Part shown: piece by piece, positions 24,925 through 33,389 of the stretch
Layout: every line of letters starts with the position of its first letter
How positions within the stretch are numbered: position 1 is the first letter of the stretch
Assembly: GCF_003049525.1 (NCBI RefSeq)
Contig: NZ_PYWL01000008.1
Location: 62,001-126,000, forward strand
Origin: Lysinibacillus fusiformis
GTDB lineage: Bacteria; Bacillota; Bacilli; Bacillales_A; Planococcaceae
Direction of reading: 5' to 3'
DNA: 64,000 nt
Program-made: the position numbers and the translations under genes
The notes under the pieces: generated by a model
What the model saw: only the letters and a program-made list of their open reading frames with translations
Told to the model about the DNA's origin: nothing
The model's database searches: none

Positions 24925-25344
24925 CTACATCTTTTGTATGCTCTCTTCGATAGATGCTAACCTCGATTCCCAATATCGCTTCATTTCTTCTCTTATTTGC
25001 TGATTAGCAAGATGTTCCTGATGAAAACTAATGGTCGTTTTATTATTTTCTTTGGATAGGATTCGAATTTGTATGGTAGAAGGTCGTTGCCACTCCTCTT
25101 TTTTCCAAGTAAGACGGAGTTGCAAAAGTGGTTTGACGATCCGAATTTCTCCGGTTCCCACCGTTGTACGATACTGATGACCAGGTTTAAGGATTATATT
25201 TCCCCCTCCTCCTAACCATGCATTCAAACCTTCCTCCGCTGTAATAAGTGACCATGCTTGCTGTTGCGAGATTGGAAACGTTTTTCTAACCCCTACTTGA
25301 TAACCAACTGTTTTGGTTAGTCCAATACTTTTGTGGCTGTCCAT
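24925..25344 (-). CDS. SRPBCC domain protein (AHSA1-like)
   Basis: Small START/Bet v 1-fold protein of 139 aa. Signs are the early VRKTFPISQQQAWSLITAEEGLNAWLG, the middle LKPGHQYRTTVGTGEIRIVKP and the strand LRLTWKKEEW, with TTISFHQEHLANQQIREEMKRYW at the end. This order is that of activator of Hsp90 ATPase homolog 1-like proteins common in bacilli. They bind hydrophobic small molecules; no ligand can be suggested. A good site is not obvious but the start Met is the only one. Confidence 0.72.
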   Translation of the reverse strand: MDSHKSIGLTKTVGYQVGVRKTFPISQQQAWSLITAEEGLNAWLGGGGNIILKPGHQYRTTVGTGEIRIVKPLLQLRLTWKKEEWQRPSTIQIRILSKENNKTTISFHQEHLANQQIREEMKRYWESRLASIEESIQKM

Positions 25345-25462
25345 GTCTTAACCTCCATCTATTAATCTGTCATTGTCTATTCACTACTAATAATTCCTCC
25401 CCTCTTCTAAAATTCCTTGTCCTATTAGTCCTTATCCTTTGCGATAAATATATAAAAATAGG

Positions 25463-25499
25463 AAAAGACAGAAATGCTCTCACACATTTCTGCCTTTTA
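25463..25499 (-). terminator. Terminator of the ABC exporter gene
   Basis: CAGAAATG ... CATTTCTG with AAAA/TTTT flanks, just after the stop at 25520. Confidence 0.7.
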
Positions 25500-25519
25500 A
25501 TAATCGGGCCGACATACTG

Positions 25520-27280
25520 TTACGTCAGCTCTACATAATCATTTTGTATGCTTTGTTCGTTTTGTCCCTTACGGAATTGAATGTGATGGAGCTTCGCAAA
25601 GATACCATTGTGAGCCACTAACTCATCATAAGTACCATCTTCCTCAATACCTTTTGGCGTCACGACCATTACCCGATCTGCGTTTCTAATAGTTGCCAGG
25701 CGATGGGCAATAACTAACGTAGTACGGTTTTCAGCTAGCTCTGATAAAGATTGCTGAATAATCATCTCTGTTTCGGTATCTAATGCAGAGGTCGCTTCAT
25801 CTAAAATTAAAATTGGTGGGTTTTTCAAGAACATACGCGCAATGGCTAATCGTTGTTTTTGTCCACCGGATAATTTCAAGCCTCGTTCCCCAATTTGCGT
25901 ATCATAACCATCAGGTAGCTCAGCGATGAATGCCTCTAAATGGGCCTTTTTCGCTGCTTCACGAATTTCTTCTTCACTGGCGTTTAGCTTTCCATAGGCA
26001 ATGTTTTCACGAATTGTCCCTGTAAATAAGAAGACATCCTGCTGTACGATACCAATTTGAGATCGTAAGGAAGCCTGGGTCATATTGCGAATATCGATAC
26101 CGTCAATCGAAATAGCACCTTTTGAAACCTCATAGAAGCGAGGAATTAACGAACAAATGGTCGTTTTACCGGCACCTGAAGGGCCAACAAAAGCAATAGT
26201 TTGTCCAGCCTTTACATCGAATGAAATATCTTTTAAAACCTGTTTCGAAGTATCGTAATTAAAGTGAACATTATTGAAGGAAATATTACCATCTAAATGG
26301 TTAATGACCTTCGCATTCTCATGATCTTGAATTTCTGGTTCCTGCTCAATTAATTCACGGAATCTCTTAAAACCAGCCATCCCCTTCGGATAAAGCTCTA
26401 ATAAAGCACTAATCTTATCAATTGGTTTAATGAGTACATTTGTATATAAAACAAAGCTCACTAGCTCCCCGTAAGATAATTTTCCATTAAAGCTTAGCCA
26501 AGCGCCGACTACTAACACCATTAATGTAAGGAGGCGTGTCATCATGTAAATACTCGAGTGGGTTCCTGCCATTATTTTATAGGCATATAATTTAGCCGTA
26601 CGGAAAAATCCATTCTGCTCCTTAAAGCGTTTGATTTCAAAATCTTCATTTGTAAAGGATTTCACAACACGGACTCCGGACACACTATCCTCTACACGTC
26701 CGTTAACATCAGCAATTTTGCCATACATCGTTTTCCAAGCATTATTCATTTTTATATTACTAAATGTCACAAGCCATGTTAAAAATGGCACCATGATCGC
26801 TGCAATTAAAGCGAGTGTTGGGTTCACATTAAACATAATAGCAAAGGCCCCAACAAAGGTCATAATGGCAATGAATAAATCCTCAGGTCCATGATGGGCA
26901 AATTCCCCAATATCAAATAAATCATTGGTAATACGGCTCATGATATGACCTGTTTTCGTATTATCAAAGAATCGGAATGATTGCCTTTGTACATGCGTAA
27001 ATAATTCCTGACGCATATCTGTCTCAATATTAATCCCCAATTTATGCCCTAAATAGTTCACGATAAAGTTTAAAAACGTACTTATTGCGTACACTAGCAG
27101 CAATAATACACTTATTTTTACAATCATTCCCCAATCGCCTGTTGGTAATAGCTCATCAATAAACCACTGAACGGCTAATGGAAAGGCGAGCTCTAAAATG
27201 GCTACAATGATTGCACTTGAAAAATCGATGACAAACAATCGTTTATGCGGCTTATAATAGGAAAAAAATTTTCTATACAT
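25520..27280 (-). CDS. ABC transporter, fused permease and ATP-binding exporter
   Basis: Type IV exporter half-transporter of 586 aa. Six membrane helices lie in residues 1-320 and the nucleotide-binding domain follows. Walker A is GPSGAGKTT (about 373-381), Q-loop IVQQDVFLFTG, signature LSGGQKQR, Walker B ILILDEATSALD, and the H-loop AHRLATI. It resembles MsbA/YwjA-type homodimeric lipid or drug exporters. No partner gene is adjacent, so a homodimer is likely. Substrate unknown. AAGGAGACAAAC precedes the ATG. Confidence 0.88.
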   Translation of the reverse strand: MYRKFFSYYKPHKRLFVIDFSSAIIVAILELAFPLAVQWFIDELLPTGDWGMIVKISVLLLLVYAISTFLNFIVNYLGHKLGINIETDMRQELFTHVQRQSFRFFDNTKTGHIMSRITNDLFDIGEFAHHGPEDLFIAIMTFVGAFAIMFNVNPTLALIAAIMVPFLTWLVTFSNIKMNNAWKTMYGKIADVNGRVEDSVSGVRVVKSFTNEDFEIKRFKEQNGFFRTAKLYAYKIMAGTHSSIYMMTRLLTLMVLVVGAWLSFNGKLSYGELVSFVLYTNVLIKPIDKISALLELYPKGMAGFKRFRELIEQEPEIQDHENAKVINHLDGNISFNNVHFNYDTSKQVLKDISFDVKAGQTIAFVGPSGAGKTTICSLIPRFYEVSKGAISIDGIDIRNMTQASLRSQIGIVQQDVFLFTGTIRENIAYGKLNASEEEIREAAKKAHLEAFIAELPDGYDTQIGERGLKLSGGQKQRLAIARMFLKNPPILILDEATSALDTETEMIIQQSLSELAENRTTLVIAHRLATIRNADRVMVVTPKGIEEDGTYDELVAHNGIFAKLHHIQFRKGQNEQSIQNDYVELT

Positions 27281-27384
27281 GTTTGTCTCCTTTCTAAGTT
27301 GTAAAAATTTCGCCTATCTTTTAATAGTACCATTTGTGCAAACGTAACGGAAAAGTATTTTTTCTCCATAGCAGTATATTTTTA

Positions 27385-27413
27385 TTTACTTTCAGTTTTT
27401 CGCATGCTATGAT
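27385..27413 (+). promoter_or_regulatory. Promoter of the Mn riboswitch-TerC transcript
   Basis: -35 TTTACT (27385-27390), 17 bases, -10 TATGAT (27408-27413), about 35 bases before the riboswitch begins. Confidence 0.55.
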
Positions 27414-27439
27414 TGGTGTAAGAATTGAATAGCTTTTGA

Positions 27440-27625
27440 CTTTATTGTCAAAGGGGAGTAGCTAGCGGATGCGATCGAAGCATCTGATTCACATTCGTCA
27501 TTACATGGTTTCGTACCATCGGGTGTGATGGCATAAATTGTCTCACAGAATAATTTCTGTGCAACGAACAGTAAATTGCTTAGCAAGACCTTTGCCTATT
27601 TTTTAGGCAGGGGTCTTTTTCTTTT
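27440..27625 (+). promoter_or_regulatory. yybP-ykoY manganese riboswitch
   Basis: Contains the family's GGGGAGTAGC box (27453-27462), the GATGCG ... CGAAGCATC helix, a second domain with CATTCGTCATTACATGG and ACCATCGGGTGTGATGGCA, and the terminal GCAAGACC segment. It ends in an intrinsic terminator (AAGACCTTTGCCT ... AGGCAGGGGTCTT). This RNA class binds Mn(II) and typically raises expression of Mn exporters, including TerC-family genes, as here. Mn should favour read-through by disrupting the terminator. Confidence 0.9.
27585..27625 (+). terminator. Expression-platform terminator of the Mn riboswitch
   Basis: AAGACC-ttt-GCCT ... AGGC-agg-GGTCTT stem followed by TTTTTCTTTT, ending about 70 bases before the TerC start. 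Confidence 0.85.
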
Positions 27626-27696
27626 GCTTAAAATTGGGAAGAATATGTTAGAAGCAACCATTCATTTCTGTTCAATAATTAAAGGAGGAAACAAAT

Positions 27697-28458
27697 TTGG
27701 AGGCAATTATTTTAGAATACGCATGGGTACTCGTCGTATTAATTGTATTAGAAGGATTGTTGGCAGCTGACAACGCAGTGGTAATGGCAGTTATGGTTAA
27801 GCATTTACCAAAAGCACAACAACAAAAAGCTTTGTTATATGGATTAGTGGGGGCATTTGTTTTCCGCTTCGCCGCATTATTCCTTATTACAACACTCGTT
27901 AATTTCTGGCAAATTCAAGCAATAGGTGCAGCTTATCTATTGTTTATGTCTATTAAGCATATTTATGATTCACGGAAAGCATCGCAAAGCTCCGATGAGA
28001 TCCAAGAGCCGAAAAAGCAATCCGGCTTCTGGATGACGGTTGTAAAAGTAGAACTTGCTGATATCGCGTTCGCGGTAGATTCTATTCTAGCTGCGGTTGC
28101 TATTGCTGTAACATTACCACATATCGGTGATTTTGATATTGGTGGTATTAATGCAGGACAGTTCGCCGTTATGTTCTTAGGTGGTCTTATCGGGGTTATC
28201 ATGATGCGATTCGCGGCTCGTTGGTTCGTGAAAGTTCTTGATAAATTCCCTTCACTAGAAACGGCTGCCTTCCTAATCGTTGGTTGGGTTGGTGTGAAAT
28301 TAGCTGTGTTAACATTAGCACATGAAAAATTAGGCATTATTCCACATGAGTTCCCACATTCTACAATTTGGAAAGCTATTTTCTGGATTGTCCTAGTAGC
28401 AATTGCCCTAGGTGGTTACTTAATTGGGGTCAAAAACCAAAAAACTCAAGCACAATAA
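27697..28458 (+). CDS. TerC family membrane protein, probable Mn(II) exporter
   Basis: Integral membrane protein of 253 aa with seven predicted helices. Conserved acidic helices are VLEGLLAADNAVVMAVMV (about 18-35) and ELADIAFAVDSILAAVAI, with Asp residues within the membrane as in metal-binding TerC/Alx/YkoY proteins. The start is TTG with a perfect site (AAAGGAGGAAACAAA). Control by the Mn riboswitch directly upstream supports manganese efflux, perhaps linked to metalation of exported proteins. Monocistronic with its own terminator. Confidence 0.88.
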   Translation: MEAIILEYAWVLVVLIVLEGLLAADNAVVMAVMVKHLPKAQQQKALLYGLVGAFVFRFAALFLITTLVNFWQIQAIGAAYLLFMSIKHIYDSRKASQSSDEIQEPKKQSGFWMTVVKVELADIAFAVDSILAAVAIAVTLPHIGDFDIGGINAGQFAVMFLGGLIGVIMMRFAARWFVKVLDKFPSLETAAFLIVGWVGVKLAVLTLAHEKLGIIPHEFPHSTIWKAIFWIVLVAIALGGYLIGVKNQKTQAQ

Positions 28459-28463
28459 TGATT

Positions 28464-28505
28464 AAAAAAATCGCCACGACCTATGTCGAGGCGATTTTCT
28501 ATTTT
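28464..28505 (+). terminator. Terminator of the TerC gene
   Basis: AAATCGCC-ac-GAC ... GTC-ga-GGCGATTT then T-rich sequence. Confidence 0.85.
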
Positions 28506-28673
28506 ATATGTAACATTTTATTTTATTAACAGCGCCATGCTAAATAAATTTTCATGTCATTGTAACCTCGCTAGGTCGCCCTATCCAATTCCCCCGACTA
28601 ATACTTGACTTTACAAACGACACAATAGCCTTTCCTGCCGTTGTATCGAAAAATAAAGAAGTGTAAATTTTCT

Positions 28674-28694
28674 AATTGAGAACAAATATCAATT
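28674..28694. promoter_or_regulatory. Inverted repeat upstream of the ferritin promoter
   Basis: AATTGA-N9-TCAATT. It is in the right place for an iron- or peroxide-responsive regulator but matches neither the Fur nor the PerR box well. Confidence 0.3.
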
Positions 28695-28729
28695 AAGTTT
28701 TGCACATATTTCCATGAAATTTAAAATTT

Positions 28730-28759
28730 TTGTATGAAGAACCTCTAACATTGTATACT
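28730..28759 (+). promoter_or_regulatory. Probable promoter of the ferritin gene
   Basis: -35 TTGTAT (28730-28735), 18 bases, -10 TATACT (28754-28759), 39 bases before the start codon. Confidence 0.55.
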
Positions 28760-28798
28760 AGTGAAGAAGGCATTTACTGCAAAAGGAGGAAAACTTTT

Positions 28799-29308
28799 AT
28801 GTTATCTGAAAAACTACACACAGCACTTAACGAACAAATGAATTTTGAATTTTACTCGGCTCATGCTTACATGGCAATGGCGGCTTATTGCACAGACCAG
28901 GATTACGATGGTTTCGCTAACTTCTTTTTAGTACAAGCCGAAGAAGAACGCTTCCATGCGATGAAATTTTACAACTTCTTAAGTGATATGGGCTACCGTG
29001 CAACAATTCAAGGCTTTGAAAGCCCAGGCAATCATTTTGAATCGATTTTAGATGCCTTTAAAACAGCTCTTTCTCATGAAAAAGAAGTGACGCGCCGTAT
29101 ATATAATTTATCAGATATCGCTTTAGATGAACGTGAGCATGCGACAATGGCCTTTTTAAAATGGTTCATCGATGAGCAAGTAGAGGAAGAATCTACATTT
29201 GATACATTAATTCGTAAAATCGAACGTATCGAAAACGACTCCAACGCTATCTTTATGCTAGATGCAGAATTAGCTACGCGTACATTTACGCCTGATGCAG
29301 AAGCATAA
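28799..29308 (+). CDS. Non-heme ferritin
   Basis: Iron-storage ferritin of 169 aa from the chosen start. It has the four-helix ferroxidase pattern: LNEQMNFEFYSAHAYMAM (helix A with Glu), FFLVQAEEERFHAMKFYNFL (EExxH), LDEREHATMAFLKWFIDEQVEEE (ExxxxxxWF). These are the ligands of an FtnA-type diiron centre. The ATG at 28799 is preceded by AAAGGAGGAAAACTTTT; the longer frame from 28730 overlaps the promoter and is rejected. Iron control is likely but no clear Fur box is seen. Monocistronic. Confidence 0.92.
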   Translation: MLSEKLHTALNEQMNFEFYSAHAYMAMAAYCTDQDYDGFANFFLVQAEEERFHAMKFYNFLSDMGYRATIQGFESPGNHFESILDAFKTALSHEKEVTRRIYNLSDIALDEREHATMAFLKWFIDEQVEEESTFDTLIRKIERIENDSNAIFMLDAELATRTFTPDAEA

Positions 29309-29402
29309 CATACTTACTAAATTAGCTAACCCATGACAAAGGCTACGAAGTTTCATCAAAGAAGCTTCGTAGCCTGATTTTTAGGCTTTAAATATACTAA
29401 TC

Positions 29403-31487
29403 CTACTGGTACAAATTATTATAAAATTCATAGCCTGCATAATAAAGAAACCCTATTTCTTCTTTTGGTTTTAATAGCAGTAATTGTTCCGTTCCCTTTA
29501 GATAATATAACGGAGCATCATCATCGATAAACGGTTTTCCTAAATCTTTATACCATTTTTCATTTAGCTGTTTAGGATATAAGTTAAACGAAATATATTC
29601 AATCTTATCGCTTATACCTATATAAGAACAATAATGCGTCTCTATATCTTTTTCGGTACTATCTTTTAGATAATAAATATTACAGTCTATGTCACCATCT
29701 ATAGATTCGAATTGTTTCCTCTTAGCAGGGTTTCCTAACTTATTAACTACGTCTTTTCTTGAATTGCCCAAGGTAACCCCACTTACTAAGAAAACATTCT
29801 TTTGTTTATCATGCTTAATTGTAAACCTATCTTGCTCAAATAATTCTACCAATGATTTATTATACTTTTCGGCAATATCTTTAGCAGAGTCCCCATTACT
29901 ATTGACAATATTTTTATCCACCTTAAGTTTAAGTAGCCCCTCAACAGTTTTTTTATCCCCGTTTAGGATCGCTAAATACAATGGTGTTTGTCCTTGTTTA
30001 TTAAGTCCATTTACAGCCGTTCCTTTAGTTATTAATTCTGCCAAATAAGTCAGATTGTCTTTTTTGTGATTAAGGAGAATGTGAATCGCATTATTTCCTA
30101 ATTCATCAACCTGATTAAGATCTAATCCTTTATCTATAAATAGTTGAACTATCTCTTTATTTTGAGTAAGTATAGCTGTTGTGTATGTATTTTGACCACC
30201 TATATTCACTTTTTTTAAATCAATGTCCAAGTTTAGTAAATCCTTGATTAATGCTGTATTGTTTAATGGCTGTAATAAGGCTACTTGAACAATATTGTTA
30301 CCGTCATTATCCACTTCTTGAAGATTTACTTTCCATTCATAAATAAGGTATTCAAGTATCTCTCTATTCCCTGTCTGCAAAGCAGAATATAGTACAGTAT
30401 GCCCCATCTCATTCTTTACGTTCATATCAACTTCGAATTTATGAAGCTCTTTTAGTATCTCATATTGTTCATTTTTAACTGCAACATGTGCAAGACTATC
30501 CTCTTCTTTTCCTACTCTAATATTTCCCATATCTTTATTCATTAAGGAAATAACTAACTTTTTATTCGGTAATTCGATGGCTTTACTAATTGAATTTTCG
30601 CCATCCCTATTTACAAAATTAGCGTTGGCCCCATTTTCAATCAAAAAATTTATATCATTCAAATTTTGGTTTTTTACTGCCTCAATCAAAGCGTTGTCCT
30701 TATCTTTTAACAAAAGATAATTATCCCATGAAAAAGTAAATTTTGTTATAAAACCATAGGTTGCAATACCAATAAGCAATAGAAAAAAGATTATCACAGA
30801 GCTATATTTTACTATTCTCTTTACTTTTTTCCTAAATGTTTCATGTTGACGTTCTTTTTCTAATAGCTCTTGCTTTTTTTCCTCTTCTATTTGTTCTTCA
30901 TATAACTTAATATTTTCACTAATCGTTTTTTCATTCATATAAATGGAAAGAACATTATCTTTTTCTCTTTTGCAACGTTTACATATTTTCGTGTTCTCCA
31001 AGTTCAAACGTCCACATACACATGTCCATTTATCATTTATCAATTGTGAATAATATTTTGCATCATTTCCTTCATGCGTTTGTACAAACATTAATTGACC
31101 TGGATCGTTAAATTGTTTTAGTTCTACTTTCTCTAACTCTGATTCCGTTTTTGTCCATATTGTTTCATCACTAAAAAGTACTTTCTCAAAGACTATATCT
31201 ATGCTTCTGGCATGAGAAAAACTATCTAATGCAATTTTTTCATTGTTATCAAATGCTTGGTTAGGTTCTATTGATTCACTTAGATGCAGTTTATATTCAA
31301 TGTTAGTTGATTCCCAGCCAACTGGTTCACCAAATTGATCAAAACAATAAATAGTAGCATTTAAGCCTTTTATTCTTTTTTCTGAAATATTATTAAACTT
31401 CAATGAACAATAAACTTTACCCGTTTTCTTACTTCTATATAGCTGATACTCAAGTAATTCAACTGGACAATTTATATCAACTAACAT
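29403..31487 (-). CDS. Zinc-ribbon, transmembrane, ankyrin-repeat protein
   Basis: Unusual fusion of 694 aa. Residues 1-130 form a beta-rich domain. A RanBP2-like zinc ribbon follows with Trp154, Cys156, Cys158, Asn162, Cys169 and Cys172. A charged coiled segment is at 190-225 and one transmembrane helix at about 229-250. At least seven ankyrin-like repeats run from about 265 to 550 (DGENSISKAIELPNKKLV, MGHTVLYSALQTGNREILEYL, QGQTPLYLAILNGDKKTVEGL). A C-terminal domain at about 565-694 starts GVTLGNSRKDVVNKLGNP, recalling SmpA/BLIP-type modules. The gene is AT-rich and follows a small membrane-protein gene by 13 bases. I do not know a characterised protein of this design. Confidence 0.72.
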   Translation of the reverse strand: MLVDINCPVELLEYQLYRSKKTGKVYCSLKFNNISEKRIKGLNATIYCFDQFGEPVGWESTNIEYKLHLSESIEPNQAFDNNEKIALDSFSHARSIDIVFEKVLFSDETIWTKTESELEKVELKQFNDPGQLMFVQTHEGNDAKYYSQLINDKWTCVCGRLNLENTKICKRCKREKDNVLSIYMNEKTISENIKLYEEQIEEEKKQELLEKERQHETFRKKVKRIVKYSSVIIFFLLLIGIATYGFITKFTFSWDNYLLLKDKDNALIEAVKNQNLNDINFLIENGANANFVNRDGENSISKAIELPNKKLVISLMNKDMGNIRVGKEEDSLAHVAVKNEQYEILKELHKFEVDMNVKNEMGHTVLYSALQTGNREILEYLIYEWKVNLQEVDNDGNNIVQVALLQPLNNTALIKDLLNLDIDLKKVNIGGQNTYTTAILTQNKEIVQLFIDKGLDLNQVDELGNNAIHILLNHKKDNLTYLAELITKGTAVNGLNKQGQTPLYLAILNGDKKTVEGLLKLKVDKNIVNSNGDSAKDIAEKYNKSLVELFEQDRFTIKHDKQKNVFLVSGVTLGNSRKDVVNKLGNPAKRKQFESIDGDIDCNIYYLKDSTEKDIETHYCSYIGISDKIEYISFNLYPKQLNEKWYKDLGKPFIDDDAPLYYLKGTEQLLLLKPKEEIGFLYYAGYEFYNNLYQ

Positions 31488-31500
31488 TCGTTTCCTCCTA

Positions 31501-31839
31501 TTAATTCAACAATTCGAACTCTTCTTCTTGAGGCTTATTTGTAACCTTGGAATTTATGTCTTGAAGCAATGCAATAATTTTTGCTATTGCAAGAAAGAAT
31601 ATTCCTGTTAGTACCATGGATATTGCTGATACTAAGGTTGTTGTAAGATGTGAGCTATATATATTTTTAACAACAAAATATCTTTCTTCAATTAGGTTGT
31701 TATCATAATGTTCTTTAGCTGCTTCTTCCCAGTATTCCATATCCTCTTTTTCTTCCTTTAAGATTGATATTTGAGATAAACTAAAAACTATAGCTGCAAT
31801 AAATAATATATAACTTGATATCTGTAGTACTAGTTTCAT
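31501..31839 (-). CDS. Small two-helix membrane protein, 112 aa
   Basis: Unrecognised membrane protein with two helices: about 4-24 (LQISSYILFIAAIVFSLSQI) and about 65-90 (TLVSAISMVLTGIFFLAIAKI). A charged acidic stretch (EEKEDMEYWEEAAKEHYDNN) lies between them. The ATG at 31839 is chosen because GGAGGG stands seven bases before it; the ATG at 31854 contains that site. It lies 13 bases ahead of the ankyrin-repeat gene, which has its own strong site (TAGGAGGAAACGA). The two very likely form an operon and perhaps a membrane complex. AT-rich composition suggests acquisition. Confidence 0.62.
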   Translation of the reverse strand: MKLVLQISSYILFIAAIVFSLSQISILKEEKEDMEYWEEAAKEHYDNNLIEERYFVVKNIYSSHLTTTLVSAISMVLTGIFFLAIAKIIALLQDINSKVTNKPQEEEFELLN

Positions 31840-31854
31840 TAGCACACCCTCCAT

Positions 31855-32146
31855 ATATTGAAAAATAATTAATATTATATACTAATTACCTATTATTTAC
31901 TATAAATTTTAAAATAACTAAGAGAAAATATTCATAAATATAAATTTTTGAATATTATTTTATATATAAAAAAAACGCTCTAAATGATGATTTATTCTTG
32001 CTGTTTCTTAAGTAATTTAGTCATAAAACCTTTCATTTCAAAGTGGGTGGGGTATGTACGTTTTCTCCAATCTCCAATCTCTCTTCCTTTAATAAATCTC
32101 ATACTTTTAGGACGCAAATTAATAAGTTTAATTTTGAATACCTGCA
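31855..32146. other. AT-rich intergenic stretch upstream of the ankyrin operon
   Basis: Very AT-rich (31860-31990 in particular). The promoter of the ankyrin operon must lie here, but many TATAAT-like words make a unique choice impossible. A short plus-strand frame (31984-32196) has no ribosome binding site and is not supported. Confidence 0.4.
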
Positions 32147-32180
32147 TAAAAAAAGAAAAACGTCAACAATCAACGTTTCT
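32147..32180 (-). terminator. Terminator of the lactone-catabolism operon
   Basis: AAACGT ... ACGTTT stem, extended by GA/TC pairs, followed on the minus strand by TTTTTCTTTTTTT. It lies right after the iron alcohol dehydrogenase stop. Confidence 0.78.
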
Positions 32181-32190
32181 CTTTTCTTCT

Positions 32191-33372
32191 TTATGATTTA
32201 GCTGGCTCTCGGACTTCTCCATCGAATGCAGCCCGATAAATAGCATAAATATCTTCTCGTTCTAATGGCATCGGACTTCGAGCTAAAATTCTTGTTTGCT
32301 TTGTTGCATCGTCAGTTAATTGTCCTAGGGCTTCTTCTGGTATATTAAATCCCTTTAACGTGGAAGGAATTTTTACATCTTGAACGAGCTGTTGTAATGC
32401 ATCCACACATTTATAGGAAGCCTCTTCTTGCGATAAGTAGGCAGATGATAAACCCATGGCATCTAAAATATCTTTCATTCGTTTTTCACAGCTTTGACGA
32501 ATATACCCCATGACATATGGTAATAGTACGGCATTGGAATCGCCATGGGCTATATGAAATTGACCTCCTAAAGGATAAGCTAAAGCATGAACACCGGCTA
32601 CTCCTGCATTGAAAAATGCCAAACCAGCTAAATAACTACCATAGCTCATATCTGAACGTGCCTGCTTATTCTCCCCTTCCAGCACAGCCGTACGAATAGA
32701 GCCACTAATTAGGCGAATAGCTTGTAGTGCAAGTGCATCCGTTACTTCATTGGCATTGACTGAAACATATGCCTCAATGGCATGTGTTAAAGCATCAACC
32801 CCCGTTGCAGCTGTTACCTTTGGTGGTAATGAAATCGTTAGCTCTGGGTCTACAATCGCACTGTCCGCCAATAAGTAGTCGTGTGTCACAACGTCTTTTG
32901 TTGTGTCGAGGGACAGGACTGAGATATTTGTCACTTCTGAGCCTGTTCCAGATGTAGTTGGTATTAAAATTTTAGGTAATCCTTTTTGTTCAAGTGCTTT
33001 TGTGCCTGTTAAATTTAAATAATCCGCTACTTTCCCATCATGTACGGCTAAAACAGCAGCAAGCTTAGCTAAATCAAGAGCACTTCCTCCACCTAAACCG
33101 ATGACCAAATCAAATTGATGTTTTCTAGTAAAATCAACTAGCTTTTCTCCAATAGCAAGTGGGGGCTCTGGGGCAATATCTGTATAAATGGTCGTTGCAT
33201 ATCCTTTTGAACGCAAGGGCTGCTGGACTTTATCTGCTAGCCCTAATTCCTTTAAAAATGGGTCTGTGACAATTAAAATATTTGTAGCTTTAAATCTTTC
33301 TACTTCAGGCAGAAGCTGATTTAAACATCCCCAACCTGTATAGCTTACAGGCGTAAAGGTTAATTTATGCAT
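32191..33372 (-). CDS. Iron-containing alcohol dehydrogenase (probable 4-hydroxybutyrate dehydrogenase)
   Basis: Type III iron alcohol dehydrogenase of 393 aa. The nucleotide-binding GGGS is at 94-97 (IGLGGGSALDLAK), with PTTSGTGSEVTN at 139-149. The metal ligands Asp193, His197, His262 and His276 are all present (GVDALTHAIEAYVS, VHALAYPLGGQFHIAHG). It is the third enzyme gene of an operon, 17 bases after the lactonase gene. By comparison with Agrobacterium BlcB, the likely reaction is oxidation of 4-hydroxybutyrate or a related hydroxy acid to the semialdehyde. The family alone also allows other alcohols. Confidence 0.82.
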   Translation of the reverse strand: MHKLTFTPVSYTGWGCLNQLLPEVERFKATNILIVTDPFLKELGLADKVQQPLRSKGYATTIYTDIAPEPPLAIGEKLVDFTRKHQFDLVIGLGGGSALDLAKLAAVLAVHDGKVADYLNLTGTKALEQKGLPKILIPTTSGTGSEVTNISVLSLDTTKDVVTHDYLLADSAIVDPELTISLPPKVTAATGVDALTHAIEAYVSVNANEVTDALALQAIRLISGSIRTAVLEGENKQARSDMSYGSYLAGLAFFNAGVAGVHALAYPLGGQFHIAHGDSNAVLLPYVMGYIRQSCEKRMKDILDAMGLSSAYLSQEEASYKCVDALQQLVQDVKIPSTLKGFNIPEEALGQLTDDATKQTRILARSPMPLEREDIYAIYRAAFDGEVREPAKS

Positions 33373-33389
33373 GGCTTCTCTACTCCTAT

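Noticed and set aside
28674-28694. Inverted repeat as a definite Fur or PerR box at ferritin
   Set aside because: The arms (AATTGA/TCAATT with nine bases between) do not fit either consensus; kept only as a low-confidence site.
29689-30048. 119-aa plus-strand frame opposite the ankyrin gene
   Set aside because: Leu/Ser-rich shadow with no start site; the ankyrin repeats on the minus strand explain the open frame.
31984-32196. 70-aa plus-strand frame between the ankyrin locus and the alcohol dehydrogenase
   Set aside because: No ribosome binding site; its end runs through the terminator and stop of the neighbouring gene.
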